A DNA stretch of 64,000 nucleotides from Candidatus Ozemibacter sibiricus (GTDB lineage Bacteria; Muiribacteriota; Ozemobacteria; Ozemobacterales; Ozemobacteraceae), in contig QOQW01000001.1 of NCBI GenBank assembly GCA_003327425.1, forward strand, positions 186,001 through 250,000. The letters are read 5' to 3'. The notes under the pieces are model-generated. The model was not told the origin of the DNA, ran no database searches, and worked only from the letters and a program-made list of their open reading frames with translations. Below are positions 18,267-27,005 of the stretch, in pieces. Positions within the stretch are counted from its first letter, which is position 1. Each line of letters opens with the position of its first letter. Made by a program: the position numbers and the translations under genes.

Positions 18267-19002
18267 GCTGCTTGGCCGATCCTGGGGGCTCAATCGCGGG
18301 GAGGAATCCTTCCTGGGCGTCCCCGTCGGGATGATCACCCTGGCCGGCTGCTCGGCCGCCTGTCTGTTCTGCTACCTTGCCGCTGCCGAGGCCCACCCCG
18401 TCGCTCTCGATCCATCCGCCTTCGTGGCCATCGCGCAGGATCTGGCTCGCCGCGGTGCGACCTGTTTGTACCTGGTCAACCCCGAGGTGTCCTGCCATGA
18501 ATTGCTGGGAGAAGCGCTGGCGGCCGTGCGCCGCCTCGAACCCGAGTGGCCCATCGTGCTCAAGCTGGGCGGGCACGAGCCCTTGGCGCTGGCGCGGGCC
18601 CTGCGTCCCTGGACCGATGCGGTCTCCCTCGATGTCAAGGTGTTCGGGCCAGCTGATGCGGCGACAGTGGTGGGCTGCCCCGACTATGCCGAGCGTGTGC
18701 GCGCCCTGGCCGATTTCTGGAGAACGGAATTGGGCCCCTGGCCCGGCGACCGGCCGACCCCGCAAGGAGTCTGGTTCCGCCATGTCGTGCTGCCCGAGCG
18801 GGCCCACGGGTGGGGCGACGGTCTGCGGGCCGTCGATCCGACCGGCCGGGTGCCCGTCTGGGTGACGCTGCACTATCGGCCCTTCGGCCGGGCCCGCCAG
18901 CACCCCGTCCTGGGGCGGCGTCTGGAGGCCGCGGAACGGCAGGCGGCCGTCGAGGTGGCCCGCGGCCTGCAACGTGAGGGGAGAACGGTATGGCTGGCAT
19001 GA
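18253..19002 (+). CDS. Radical SAM protein
   Basis: 249 residues from ATG 18253; the track start at 18175 lies deep inside the previous gene. The iron-sulfur motif reads GCSAACLFCYL, the CX3CX2C pattern of radical SAM enzymes, after GVPVGMITLA, which resembles the Gly-rich entry seen in PflA-like activases. Later segments (LKLGGHEP, AVSLDVKVFGP, WFRHVVLPE) fit the partial barrel of PflA-type proteins. The substrate is unknown. No glycyl-radical enzyme or obvious peptide substrate is nearby. It overlaps both neighbours (14 and 13 bases), which ties it to the cluster. Confidence 0.8.
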   Translation: MSSNRLLGRSWGLNRGEESFLGVPVGMITLAGCSAACLFCYLAAAEAHPVALDPSAFVAIAQDLARRGATCLYLVNPEVSCHELLGEALAAVRRLEPEWPIVLKLGGHEPLALARALRPWTDAVSLDVKVFGPADAATVVGCPDYAERVRALADFWRTELGPWPGDRPTPQGVWFRHVVLPERAHGWGDGLRAVDPTGRVPVWVTLHYRPFGRARQHPVLGRRLEAAERQAAVEVARGLQREGRTVWLA

Positions 19003-22000
19003 AAGATCATGCCTGGGTGGAGAACCTGCGCCGCGAACGGTTGCAGCATTCTTCTCGCAATCCGGGGCTGGCGGCTCTGATGTCGTTCTTCGTGATGGGT
19101 CTGGGGCAGATCTATGCCGGGCACATCGACAAAGGGATCATCCTGTTGTGCGGCCAGATCGGGGGCTTGCTGGCAGGCTACAGCATCTATGCCCAGGGCA
19201 TGGTCTACGAAGCCATCACCGATCTGGGCGGGGTCTACCTGGTGATTCCCGTCTCGTATGCCCTGTCGGTGGTCCTGATCCTGGTCTGGATCTACAACAT
19301 CAAGGATGCCTACTACCTGTCGCTGTTCTCCGAATTCCGCGATTGGTTCGAGATCGAGCGGGTCCTCGTCCCCTACTTGAAAGGGACGCAGATCAAGATG
19401 CTGACGCACCACTCCGGCTCGACCGGGGAACCGGCCGAGGCGGCGCGGGGGCCTGGCAGCGGTGAGGGGGCTCCCATGCCGCCGGAAGGAGAGCCGATCG
19501 CGACGGCGGCCGCCACCGGGACAGCCCGCGCCCACCTCGAGGGGGAAGCGACTCCGCGCTCGGCTGCGCCGGCGCCGGAGCCCGAGATCATCGATGTGAC
19601 GGCCACCGTCAAACCGTCGGCCGCCGGAGCCGAGACCGAGCGGGGCGCGCGGCGGCGGCCTCGCCGGCCTTCGCGGGCCAGCCCGGTCCTGGTCGAACCG
19701 GCCGGCGCTGGGTCCAGGAGATTGGTGCTGGCCGTCGGGACCCTGGTGGTCCTGCTGGGAATCTGGGTGTCGAACCTGGCGTATCGCTCCCAGAAAACCC
19801 TCGAGCCTCGACCCACGCTCTTTTCCTTGAGCGGTGACCTGCGGGGCGGACCTGCCGCGACGAGCGGGCGCGGGCTGGCCTCGGCGAGCCTGGCGGCCGT
19901 GGCGTCACCGGTGGCCACGCCCTCCTCGCTGCCGGCGGTCCGGGGGGGCCACGCTGAGGGGTCTCGTTCGGCCTCCCCCATGGCGGCTGGCGCGGCAGGG
20001 GTCGGGGGGGGCGACGCGTGGGCGTCCGCCATCCAGGAAGGTCTGGCCCTGCTGGATCGGGGGGAAACCGCTTCCGGGATCGCCATCCTCGAGGCCACCT
20101 TGCCCAATACGGGCCGCTCCCATCCCGAGGCCTGGCAAGCTCTGGCCAAGGTCTATTTCGACCAGGATCAGACCTCGGCCTACGAAGATTGTCTGCAGCG
20201 ATATCTGGGCCAGTTTCCGGAAGACACCGAGGCCTGGGTGAACCTCGCCAAAGTTCAGAGCGATCGCCAGTCGTTCGTCACCGCCTCGCGCTCCCTTCTC
20301 AAAGCCCTCAACCAGGCGCCTTCGCATCAGCGGGCCAATTTCCTGATGGGCAGCATCTACCGCGAACTGGGCCTCGCCGAAGAGGCCGTGCCGTATCTGA
20401 GCAAGGCCCTGCTCGATGATCCTCTCAACACCGAATACAACCGCGAACTGGCCGCTGTCTACCTCGAATTGCGCGACCTCAAGGCCGCTCGCCGGCATCT
20501 CGATCGGGTGGTCAACGTGGCGGTGTCCACCGGCATCCGGGATGAGGAAGCCGAACGCCTGGTGGCCGAACTCGAACGCCTGGAGCGGCTCGCATCGCCG
20601 GTGAGCCTGGCCGGCTCCGGTCTGCCGGCGGTGGTCTCGCCCCTCCCCTCGCCGGCGGCCTCCCCCCAGGGTGGGAACTCTCCTGCCACGGCCATCATCG
20701 ATGCTTCTCTTTCGGCGATAGCCGCCAATCCGGAAGCTGGACGGACGACGGCCGGCCCCGCCGCTCCGGTAGCAGGCGAAGGCCCCGCTCCGGCCGACGA
20801 CCTGCCGATGTCGGGCGGAGCCGTTCTGTACGAAGCTCCCGATTGGTCGCCCAAGCGGCGTGGCACCACGACCCTGGCTTGTATTCCTCCGGCCGTGGGC
20901 AGTCGGCCTCTGCTCGATGCGGTGATTGGCGAGATCCTGCCTGCCGAGTCGGCCAGGGCCGGGCTGTCCTCCGAGGGGGCAGTCGGCTCTCAGGCGGCGG
21001 CCGCGCTTGCTCGCTCGCCGGCGGCCACCCGGCCTGCCCCCGCTTCGGCGCCCATGAATGCCCGATCGGGCGCTTCCGCCCGCCCGCTGGCCAGTCCCTC
21101 GGCCGCGCTGAGCGGGGGCCCCTCGGGGAAGATGGCCGAGGAGATGGCCAAGGCCGGGCTGAGCCCCCTCGAGCTTCTCCCGACGCCAGCTTCTGGTCAG
21201 GCCTCGGCGGTGGTCGGCGTGAGCGCTTCCCCCGCGCGATCGGTGACCGTCTCCTCGCCGCCGGTGGTCCTTGGGGCCGCGCCCAGTCAGATCGCTTCGC
21301 CGTCGGTCACCGGCAAGGCCCTGGCTGGCCTCCCTGCCACGATGTCGCGCGCGGTTTCCGCGCCTGCTCGGCCTGGCCCCCTGCCGGCCGAGTCATCCGC
21401 CCCGGCTTCGGGGCCCACGCTTGCTCCCCTGCCTCCGACCCTCGATCCCGCCATGGGCCTGGCCGAGGATCTGGCCGACGCCGAGGCCATCGACGATCCG
21501 GCGCTCGCATCCGCCAAGGAGGCGGCTGCTCGCTTGGGCGGGGCGCGGGTTCTGGCTTCCACCGCGGCTCGCCCGCCGGTCCGACCGGTGGCGCCGGTCG
21601 CGCCCGATCGGCAATTGAAGGGGCTCTGGACGCAGGGGTTCGATCGGTATCTGGCTGGCAAATGGGAAGAGGCGTTGCCTTTTTTCCTGGAATATCTCCA
21701 GAAAAAGCCGGATCCCCGGGTCTATGACATGGTCGGGGTGATCTTCGAGAAAGTCGGTCTCGAGCAGGATGCCTTCGAGGCCACCTTGCAGTCCTACCGG
21801 CTCGGGCATCAGGATGCCCAGACCCTGGTCCGCCTGGGGCTGCTGGCCGAGAAAACCGGGAAATTCGCCCAAGGGGCGACCTTCCTGGACCAGGCTCTGG
21901 CCAAGCTTCCCCACCGGGTCGATCTGGCCTTTTCCCTGGCGCGCTGCCATCGGCAAGCCGGACAAGCCTCGGCCGCCCGGGCGGTCCTCGAGAAGATCGC

Positions 22001-22082
22001 GGCCGATCCGCATCAATCCTACGCGGTGAAACGGCGGATCGAGGCCGAGCTGGCCTTGCTCGGGCCCGGGAGCAGGCGCTGA
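18990..22082 (+). CDS. Large membrane protein with TPR repeats and low-complexity linkers
   Basis: 1030 residues. Two hydrophobic segments near the N-terminus (about 28-70, containing GLGQIYAGHIDKGI, and about 84-112) resemble TM2-type small membrane modules. A third helix lies at about 245-267 (LVLAVGTLVVLLGIWVSNLAY). TPR repeats occupy about 345-530 and again 870-1030. About 340 residues of Ala/Pro/Ser-rich sequence separate them. It is probably an inner-membrane protein with TPR arms on the far side of the third helix. ATG 18990 follows GGGGAG and overlaps the radical SAM stop. No enzymatic motif is seen. Confidence 0.8.
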   Translation: MAGMKDHAWVENLRRERLQHSSRNPGLAALMSFFVMGLGQIYAGHIDKGIILLCGQIGGLLAGYSIYAQGMVYEAITDLGGVYLVIPVSYALSVVLILVWIYNIKDAYYLSLFSEFRDWFEIERVLVPYLKGTQIKMLTHHSGSTGEPAEAARGPGSGEGAPMPPEGEPIATAAATGTARAHLEGEATPRSAAPAPEPEIIDVTATVKPSAAGAETERGARRRPRRPSRASPVLVEPAGAGSRRLVLAVGTLVVLLGIWVSNLAYRSQKTLEPRPTLFSLSGDLRGGPAATSGRGLASASLAAVASPVATPSSLPAVRGGHAEGSRSASPMAAGAAGVGGGDAWASAIQEGLALLDRGETASGIAILEATLPNTGRSHPEAWQALAKVYFDQDQTSAYEDCLQRYLGQFPEDTEAWVNLAKVQSDRQSFVTASRSLLKALNQAPSHQRANFLMGSIYRELGLAEEAVPYLSKALLDDPLNTEYNRELAAVYLELRDLKAARRHLDRVVNVAVSTGIRDEEAERLVAELERLERLASPVSLAGSGLPAVVSPLPSPAASPQGGNSPATAIIDASLSAIAANPEAGRTTAGPAAPVAGEGPAPADDLPMSGGAVLYEAPDWSPKRRGTTTLACIPPAVGSRPLLDAVIGEILPAESARAGLSSEGAVGSQAAAALARSPAATRPAPASAPMNARSGASARPLASPSAALSGGPSGKMAEEMAKAGLSPLELLPTPASGQASAVVGVSASPARSVTVSSPPVVLGAAPSQIASPSVTGKALAGLPATMSRAVSAPARPGPLPAESSAPASGPTLAPLPPTLDPAMGLAEDLADAEAIDDPALASAKEAAARLGGARVLASTAARPPVRPVAPVAPDRQLKGLWTQGFDRYLAGKWEEALPFFLEYLQKKPDPRVYDMVGVIFEKVGLEQDAFEATLQSYRLGHQDAQTLVRLGLLAEKTGKFAQGATFLDQALAKLPHRVDLAFSLARCHRQAGQASAARAVLEKIAADPHQSYAVKRRIEAELALLGPGSRR

Positions 22083-22089
22083 GAGGCGC

Positions 22090-23142
22090 GTGGAATCAGG
22101 ATGCCATGACCGTATGATGGATTCGCTGAAATCGAACATCTCTTCCGGCCTCTTCGCGCTGAAATCGGAGATGGGGGCCCTGGTCGAACTGATGGAGAAC
22201 TGGATCCTCACCCTGAAAGGGGAAGAGGAACGCCGGCTCCGCATCCAGGGGCTCAATACGATTCTGTCACGATCAGGGGCGGCCCTGCCGCCGGCCGATC
22301 GGGCCGCCTGCCGCGAGCACCTGGAGGCCTTGCTGAGCCAGTCGGAATTGATGATGTTCAGTTCGGTGGCCTATCGGGAGAAGCTGCAGGCTCTCTTCAA
22401 GAGCCAGATCGACAAGGTCAACGGCCGTCTCGATCAGATGTTCGCCCAGGTGGGCAAGCTCCTCGAGCAGTTGGAGAGCCCCTTGGCGAGCGGTGATCCG
22501 GCCGGCGGGATCATCATCGCCCAGGAAGAAGAGCGGAAGCGGATCTCGCGGGAGATCCACGACGGGCCGGCCCAGACCCTGGCCGCCCTGACCATGCGGG
22601 TCGACTACTGTCTCGAACTCATCAACCAGCCCGAACAACTCAAGCAGGAGCTGGGTGAGCTGAAGAATTCGATCATTCGCAGCCTCAAAGACATCCGACG
22701 GTTCATCTTCGACCTGCGTCCCATGGCGATCGATGATCTGGGGCTCATTCCCACGCTCGAACAGTTCATCAGCGGCTGCAAAAGCCGCACCAACGCTTCC
22801 ATCCATCTGACCATCGAGGGGGCGCGGTCGTCCCTTCCCCCCGAACGGGAACTCGCCGTGTTCCGGGTCATCCAGGAGGCGGTCAACAATGCGATCCGGC
22901 ATGCCGAGGCGCGGTCGATCCAGATCCATCTGGCCTTCGAAGAAGAGCCTCGCTCCCTGGTCGGGGTCGTGAAGGACGACGGCCAGGGATTCAACGTCCC
23001 CGACCTTCGCAAGGTCTACGCCAGCCTCAAGCGCCTCGGCCTGGTCAGCATGGAAGAGCGGATCCGCCTGGCTGGCGGCACGTTCGACCTCGTCTCGACC
23101 CCAGGCGGAGGGACGGTGGTCTCCTTCCGGATTCCACGGTGA
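22090..23142 (+). CDS. DegS-like soluble sensor histidine kinase
   Basis: 350 residues from GTG 22090 (GAGAGG just upstream); ATG 22114 is an alternative. No membrane helix is visible. The N-terminal 140 residues are helical and probably sense a cytoplasmic signal. The HisKA_3 phosphoacceptor motif EEERKRISREIHDGPAQTL (His about 155) is very like Bacillus DegS, followed by an HATPase domain (EAVNNAIRHA, VKDDGQGFN, GLVSMEERIRLAGG). No NarL/DegU-type response regulator is in the window, so its partner lies elsewhere or it signals to the neighbouring NtrC-type regulator. The stop overlaps the next gene's GTG start by four bases. Confidence 0.9.
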   Translation: MESGCHDRMMDSLKSNISSGLFALKSEMGALVELMENWILTLKGEEERRLRIQGLNTILSRSGAALPPADRAACREHLEALLSQSELMMFSSVAYREKLQALFKSQIDKVNGRLDQMFAQVGKLLEQLESPLASGDPAGGIIIAQEEERKRISREIHDGPAQTLAALTMRVDYCLELINQPEQLKQELGELKNSIIRSLKDIRRFIFDLRPMAIDDLGLIPTLEQFISGCKSRTNASIHLTIEGARSSLPPERELAVFRVIQEAVNNAIRHAEARSIQIHLAFEEEPRSLVGVVKDDGQGFNVPDLRKVYASLKRLGLVSMEERIRLAGGTFDLVSTPGGGTVVSFRIPR

Positions 23143-25442
23143 TCGGGCTGCCGCCGCGGGGCCTCCAGAACGCCCTCATCTTCTATTTCACCTGCATCAT
23201 TGTGGTGACCAGCGGGTTCTTCGGCGTGGTCACCCTGTCGCGCGAGAATGTCGCCTTCTTCCAGGAATCCTTCCACAAATCGGTCTTCCTGGGGCGGACC
23301 CTGGTCGAACCGGCCCGCCGGTTCCTCACGGTCGGGGATCCCGAAGATCTGCGGCGGGTCTGGGAGCATCGCCTGGGCGGACTGTTGCAGGTCCGCGCCA
23401 CCGTCTTCGACGCCCATTGGGCGCCGCGCTGGGGCGATCCTCCTCGTCGTCCCGAAGGGCCGCTGCCCGATCTCGCCACGTTGCGGGAAATGACCATCCT
23501 GCCCGGCGAGACCGGGAAAAGCTCGCGCGAGCTGATCTTCCCCATCGCCTCGGGCGGGCAGGTCATCGGGGCGGTCGGCATCGGAGTCCCCGAAATCTAT
23601 CCGTTCCTCCGGAATGAATCGTTGGTGCCGGTCTTCTTCTCGATGTCGGTCAACATTTTGCTGGGCGTCGGACTCGCCATCTTCGTCGCCCAGATCATCT
23701 TGCGCCCGCTGCAGGACCTGTTGGATGGCCTCGAGGCCGTCAAACGAGGGGATTTCTCGCAGCGCCTGGCCATCACCGGGACCGGCGAACTGGCCCAGCT
23801 CGGCGAGATCTTCAATCTGATGGTCACCTCCCTCCAGGAAAAAACGCGGGAAGCGCTCGAGCGGACCCGGGTGCTCGACGAGAAGGTGCAGGAGTTGTGG
23901 GAGATCTATGGCTTGACCAAGGAAATGGGGTTCTCCCTCCACCTCCGTCAGATCCTCGAGCGATTCCTCGAGAAGGCCCAGACGCTGTCGTTTTCGTCCT
24001 ACGGGCAGATCCTGCTGTACCATCCGGCCTCGCAGACCCTGGAAGCGCAGGTCGAGACTCCGGTTTTCCCCTGCATTTCGCGAGAAGAATACAACGGGCT
24101 GCTCGAGAAATGCCTGCAACGGACCGAACCCATCGAAGCCACCACGCGCAACCATACCTTCCTGCTGCTGCCGTTGGTGTCTGGACGGCTGGTCCAGGGG
24201 ATCCTCTTCCTCGGCAAGCAAGGGCAGCAGAAATACTCCGAGGGCATTCGACGTTTCCTCGAGACCATCGCCCCGCTGGGTGGGTCGTTGATAGAAAATG
24301 CGCGATTGTACAATCATGTGGTGGAGATGAAGGATTACGTTCGCCACGTGCTCGAAAGCGTCGATTCGGGCGTGGCCACGCTGGATCAGGACCGGCGGCT
24401 GGTGACCAGCAACTCCTCGTTCCGCCAGCTGCTCGGGCTGGCCGACGCCCCGCTCGATGGTCGGCCCCTGGCCGAAGTGCTGCATCAGATCGGGGACCCC
24501 GCTTTCAGCGAGCGGCTGAGCCGAGCGGTGTCCGGCGCCGCGTCGGAAGAGGCCGTCGTGACTGGCGAGCTGCGGGCTCCCGGGCGGTTCGCCTTGCATC
24601 GTCCCGGATGCGAGCCCCAGGTCATCCAGGTGCGGGTGCATCCGCTGCGGGCCGGGGAAAAGGTCATCGGGCAGGTGCTGGTGCTCGACGACTTGACCCG
24701 CCTGGAGCAGATCGAACGCCGCATGCAGGAGTCGGAGAAATGGGCGGTGCTTGGACGTCTGGCCGCCTCCGTGGCTCATGAGATCCGCAATCCCCTGGTG
24801 GCGATCCGGGGTCTGGCCGAATTCCTCGGCGAAGAGCTGCCAGCCGAGCAAGCCGGGCATGTCCGGGTGATCGTCGGGGAGGTCGATCGGTTGAACAAAG
24901 TGGTGGAGCAGTTGCTGAACCTCGCTCGGCCCGAGACCACCCACCTGCGCCGGGTCCTCCTGCGGGATCTGCTGAACGAGTTGCTGCTTCTGATCCGGCA
25001 CGAAGCCGCCCGTCACCAGGTCGAGATCCGCTCGGAGTGGTTGCCCGAGTCCGTGTATGTTAATATAGACCCCGAGAAGATGAAGCAGGCTTTTCTGAAT
25101 GTCACGTTGAATGCCCTGCAAGCCATGGAACGTGGGGGAGTTCTCACCATTCGCATGAAGATGGCGCGAAGCGCCGGACTGCCGCTCCTGCCGACCGCCG
25201 CCGAGACCGTCGTGGTCGAGTTCGAGGACAATGGCGCGGGCATCCCTCCTGAGCATCTCGATCAGGTCTTCGAGCCTTTCTTCACCACTCGCCCCCACGG
25301 CACGGGACTCGGCCTGGCCATCACCCGCAAGATCCTCGATCTGCACCAGGGCCGCGTGACGATCGACTCGGCCCCCGGCCAGGGAACCCGCGTCCGTTTG
25401 GCGCTTCCCGTCGATTCTGTTGCGGGCCATCACGAGGGTTGA
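23139..25442 (+). CDS. Membrane sensor histidine kinase, NtrB/AtoS type (HAMP-GAF-PAS)
   Basis: 767 residues, GTG start at 23139 overlapping the previous stop. Order: membrane helix about 12-32, an external sensor domain about 33-165, helix about 167-190, HAMP about 187-240, GAF-like region about 270-390, PAS about 400-520, then HisKA (SVAHEIRNPLVAIRG, His about 546) and HATPase (NVTLNALQAMERGG, DNGAGIP, FFTTRPHGTGLGLAI). All ATP-binding boxes look intact. It most likely phosphorylates the sigma-54 activator encoded immediately downstream, in the usual kinase-regulator pairing. The signal is unknown. Confidence 0.92.
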   Translation: MIGLPPRGLQNALIFYFTCIIVVTSGFFGVVTLSRENVAFFQESFHKSVFLGRTLVEPARRFLTVGDPEDLRRVWEHRLGGLLQVRATVFDAHWAPRWGDPPRRPEGPLPDLATLREMTILPGETGKSSRELIFPIASGGQVIGAVGIGVPEIYPFLRNESLVPVFFSMSVNILLGVGLAIFVAQIILRPLQDLLDGLEAVKRGDFSQRLAITGTGELAQLGEIFNLMVTSLQEKTREALERTRVLDEKVQELWEIYGLTKEMGFSLHLRQILERFLEKAQTLSFSSYGQILLYHPASQTLEAQVETPVFPCISREEYNGLLEKCLQRTEPIEATTRNHTFLLLPLVSGRLVQGILFLGKQGQQKYSEGIRRFLETIAPLGGSLIENARLYNHVVEMKDYVRHVLESVDSGVATLDQDRRLVTSNSSFRQLLGLADAPLDGRPLAEVLHQIGDPAFSERLSRAVSGAASEEAVVTGELRAPGRFALHRPGCEPQVIQVRVHPLRAGEKVIGQVLVLDDLTRLEQIERRMQESEKWAVLGRLAASVAHEIRNPLVAIRGLAEFLGEELPAEQAGHVRVIVGEVDRLNKVVEQLLNLARPETTHLRRVLLRDLLNELLLLIRHEAARHQVEIRSEWLPESVYVNIDPEKMKQAFLNVTLNALQAMERGGVLTIRMKMARSAGLPLLPTAAETVVVEFEDNGAGIPPEHLDQVFEPFFTTRPHGTGLGLAITRKILDLHQGRVTIDSAPGQGTRVRLALPVDSVAGHHEG

Positions 25443-25444
25443 GC

Positions 25445-26938
25445 ATGGCTATCGCGGCCCGCCGGGAATCCGCCAGTCGGCCTCCGGCCATTCTTTTGGT
25501 CGATGACGAAGAGACCGTCCTCTATACCCTCGAGATCGTGCTGCGCCGGGAAGGGTATGTCACCGAGCGAGCCAGATCGGCCCGGGAAGCCCTCGACAAG
25601 GTGGCCGCCACGCCCTTCGATCTGATCATCTCCGACGTCAACATGCCCGGCGAGTCGGGGCTCGATCTGCTGGATGCCATTCGCAAACGCGATGACCAGG
25701 CGCTCGTCATCCTGATCACGGCGTATGGCTCCGAAACCATCGCCGTCGACGCCATGAAGCGGGGCGCCTACGATTACCTGCCCAAGCCGTTCGCCAATGA
25801 TGACCTGAAGATCACGGTGCGGCGCGCCCTCGAGAAGGTCGCCCTGCGCCGGGAGAACCTGCTGCTGCGCCAGCAGCTGCACGAGCGGCAGGGGCTGCAC
25901 GCTCTGATCGGCTCGCACGAAGGCATGCGTCGGGTCTACGATCTCATCGAGCGGGTGGCGCCCAGCGATGTGACCGTGCTGATCACCGGGGAATCCGGCA
26001 CCGGCAAGGAGCTGGTGGCCCAGGCCATCCATGCCCTCAGCGCCCGCAAGGATGGGGCCTTCATCCGGGTCAACTGCGCCGCGCTCCCCGAAACCCTCAT
26101 CGAAAGCGAGCTGTTCGGGTATGAACGGGGAGCGTTCAGCGGCGCGCTGAATCGGCGGCTGGGCAAGTTCGAGCTGGCCGATCGCGGCACCATCTTCCTC
26201 GACGAGATTGGCGACATGTCTCTGGCCACCCAGACCAAGATCCTGCGCATCCTCCAGGAGAAGGAATTCGAGCGACTGGGCGGCCAGCACGTCATCAAGG
26301 TCGACACCCGGGTCCTGGCGGCTACCAATCGCGATCTGACCAAGGCCATCCGGGAAGGGGCCTTCCGAGAGGATTTGTACTATCGCCTCAATGTTGTCAA
26401 CATCCAACTGCCGCCGCTGCGCGACCGCCTCTCCGACCTGCCGGCCCTGGTCGACCATTTTTCGCGGCGCTTCGCCGAGAAGCTGGGGCGACCGCCCCGC
26501 ACCTTCTCCGAAGCCTTCATGGCCCGGTTGATGCGCCATCCCTGGCCGGGCAATGTCCGGGAACTGCAGAATCTCATCGAACGGGTCATCGTCCTGGATG
26601 ACGAATCGGTCCTGCCTCTCGATCCGCGGGGCCATGCCACCCCTGCGCCGGCGGCGCCTGCCTCGGCCGCCGACACCGATCCGCTGCTGGCCCTACCGTA
26701 CAAAGAAGCCAAGGAAGCCTTGCTGCGCGGGTTTGAGCGGAAGTATTTCGAGCATCTGCTGACCCGGGCGCGCGGCAACATCTCCAAGGTCGCCCGGCTG
26801 GCCGGCATGCATCGCAAGAATCTGTACCTGAAGTTGAAAGATCTCGACCTGATCAAACGGGACGACGACGAAGACTCCGAAGGGGATTCCTCTTCGCCCC
26901 AGCCTTCCTCGGGCTCGCAGCCCCCCCGCTCCGATTGA
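25445..26938 (+). CDS. Sigma-54-dependent response regulator, NtrC family
   Basis: 497 residues from ATG 25445; the track uses a TTG two codons earlier. The receiver domain has LVDDEE, phosphoacceptor Asp about 64 (DLIISDVNMPG) and LPKPF. The AAA+ domain has GESGTGKE (Walker A), LFGYERGAFSGA (the sigma-54 contact loop, with Ser in place of Thr, a common variant), IFLDEIGDM (Walker B) and a WPGNVRELQN sensor motif. A Fis-type helix-turn-helix ends it (GNISKVARLAGMHRKNLYLKL). It should activate sigma-54 promoters when phosphorylated by the upstream kinase. I found no convincing -24/-12 site in the window. Confidence 0.95.
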   Translation: MAIAARRESASRPPAILLVDDEETVLYTLEIVLRREGYVTERARSAREALDKVAATPFDLIISDVNMPGESGLDLLDAIRKRDDQALVILITAYGSETIAVDAMKRGAYDYLPKPFANDDLKITVRRALEKVALRRENLLLRQQLHERQGLHALIGSHEGMRRVYDLIERVAPSDVTVLITGESGTGKELVAQAIHALSARKDGAFIRVNCAALPETLIESELFGYERGAFSGALNRRLGKFELADRGTIFLDEIGDMSLATQTKILRILQEKEFERLGGQHVIKVDTRVLAATNRDLTKAIREGAFREDLYYRLNVVNIQLPPLRDRLSDLPALVDHFSRRFAEKLGRPPRTFSEAFMARLMRHPWPGNVRELQNLIERVIVLDDESVLPLDPRGHATPAPAAPASAADTDPLLALPYKEAKEALLRGFERKYFEHLLTRARGNISKVARLAGMHRKNLYLKLKDLDLIKRDDDEDSEGDSSSPQPSSGSQPPRSD

Positions 26939-27005
26939 TTCTTCCCAGGGACATGATCGGATCGGGCCGAGAAACACCGAGCGAGTCGCCGGCCGGCATC
27001 GTATC

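Noticed and set aside
23016-25433. 805-codon minus-strand ORF
   Set aside because: It is antisense to the NtrB-like kinase and is a by-product of high GC; its sequence shows no protein family features.
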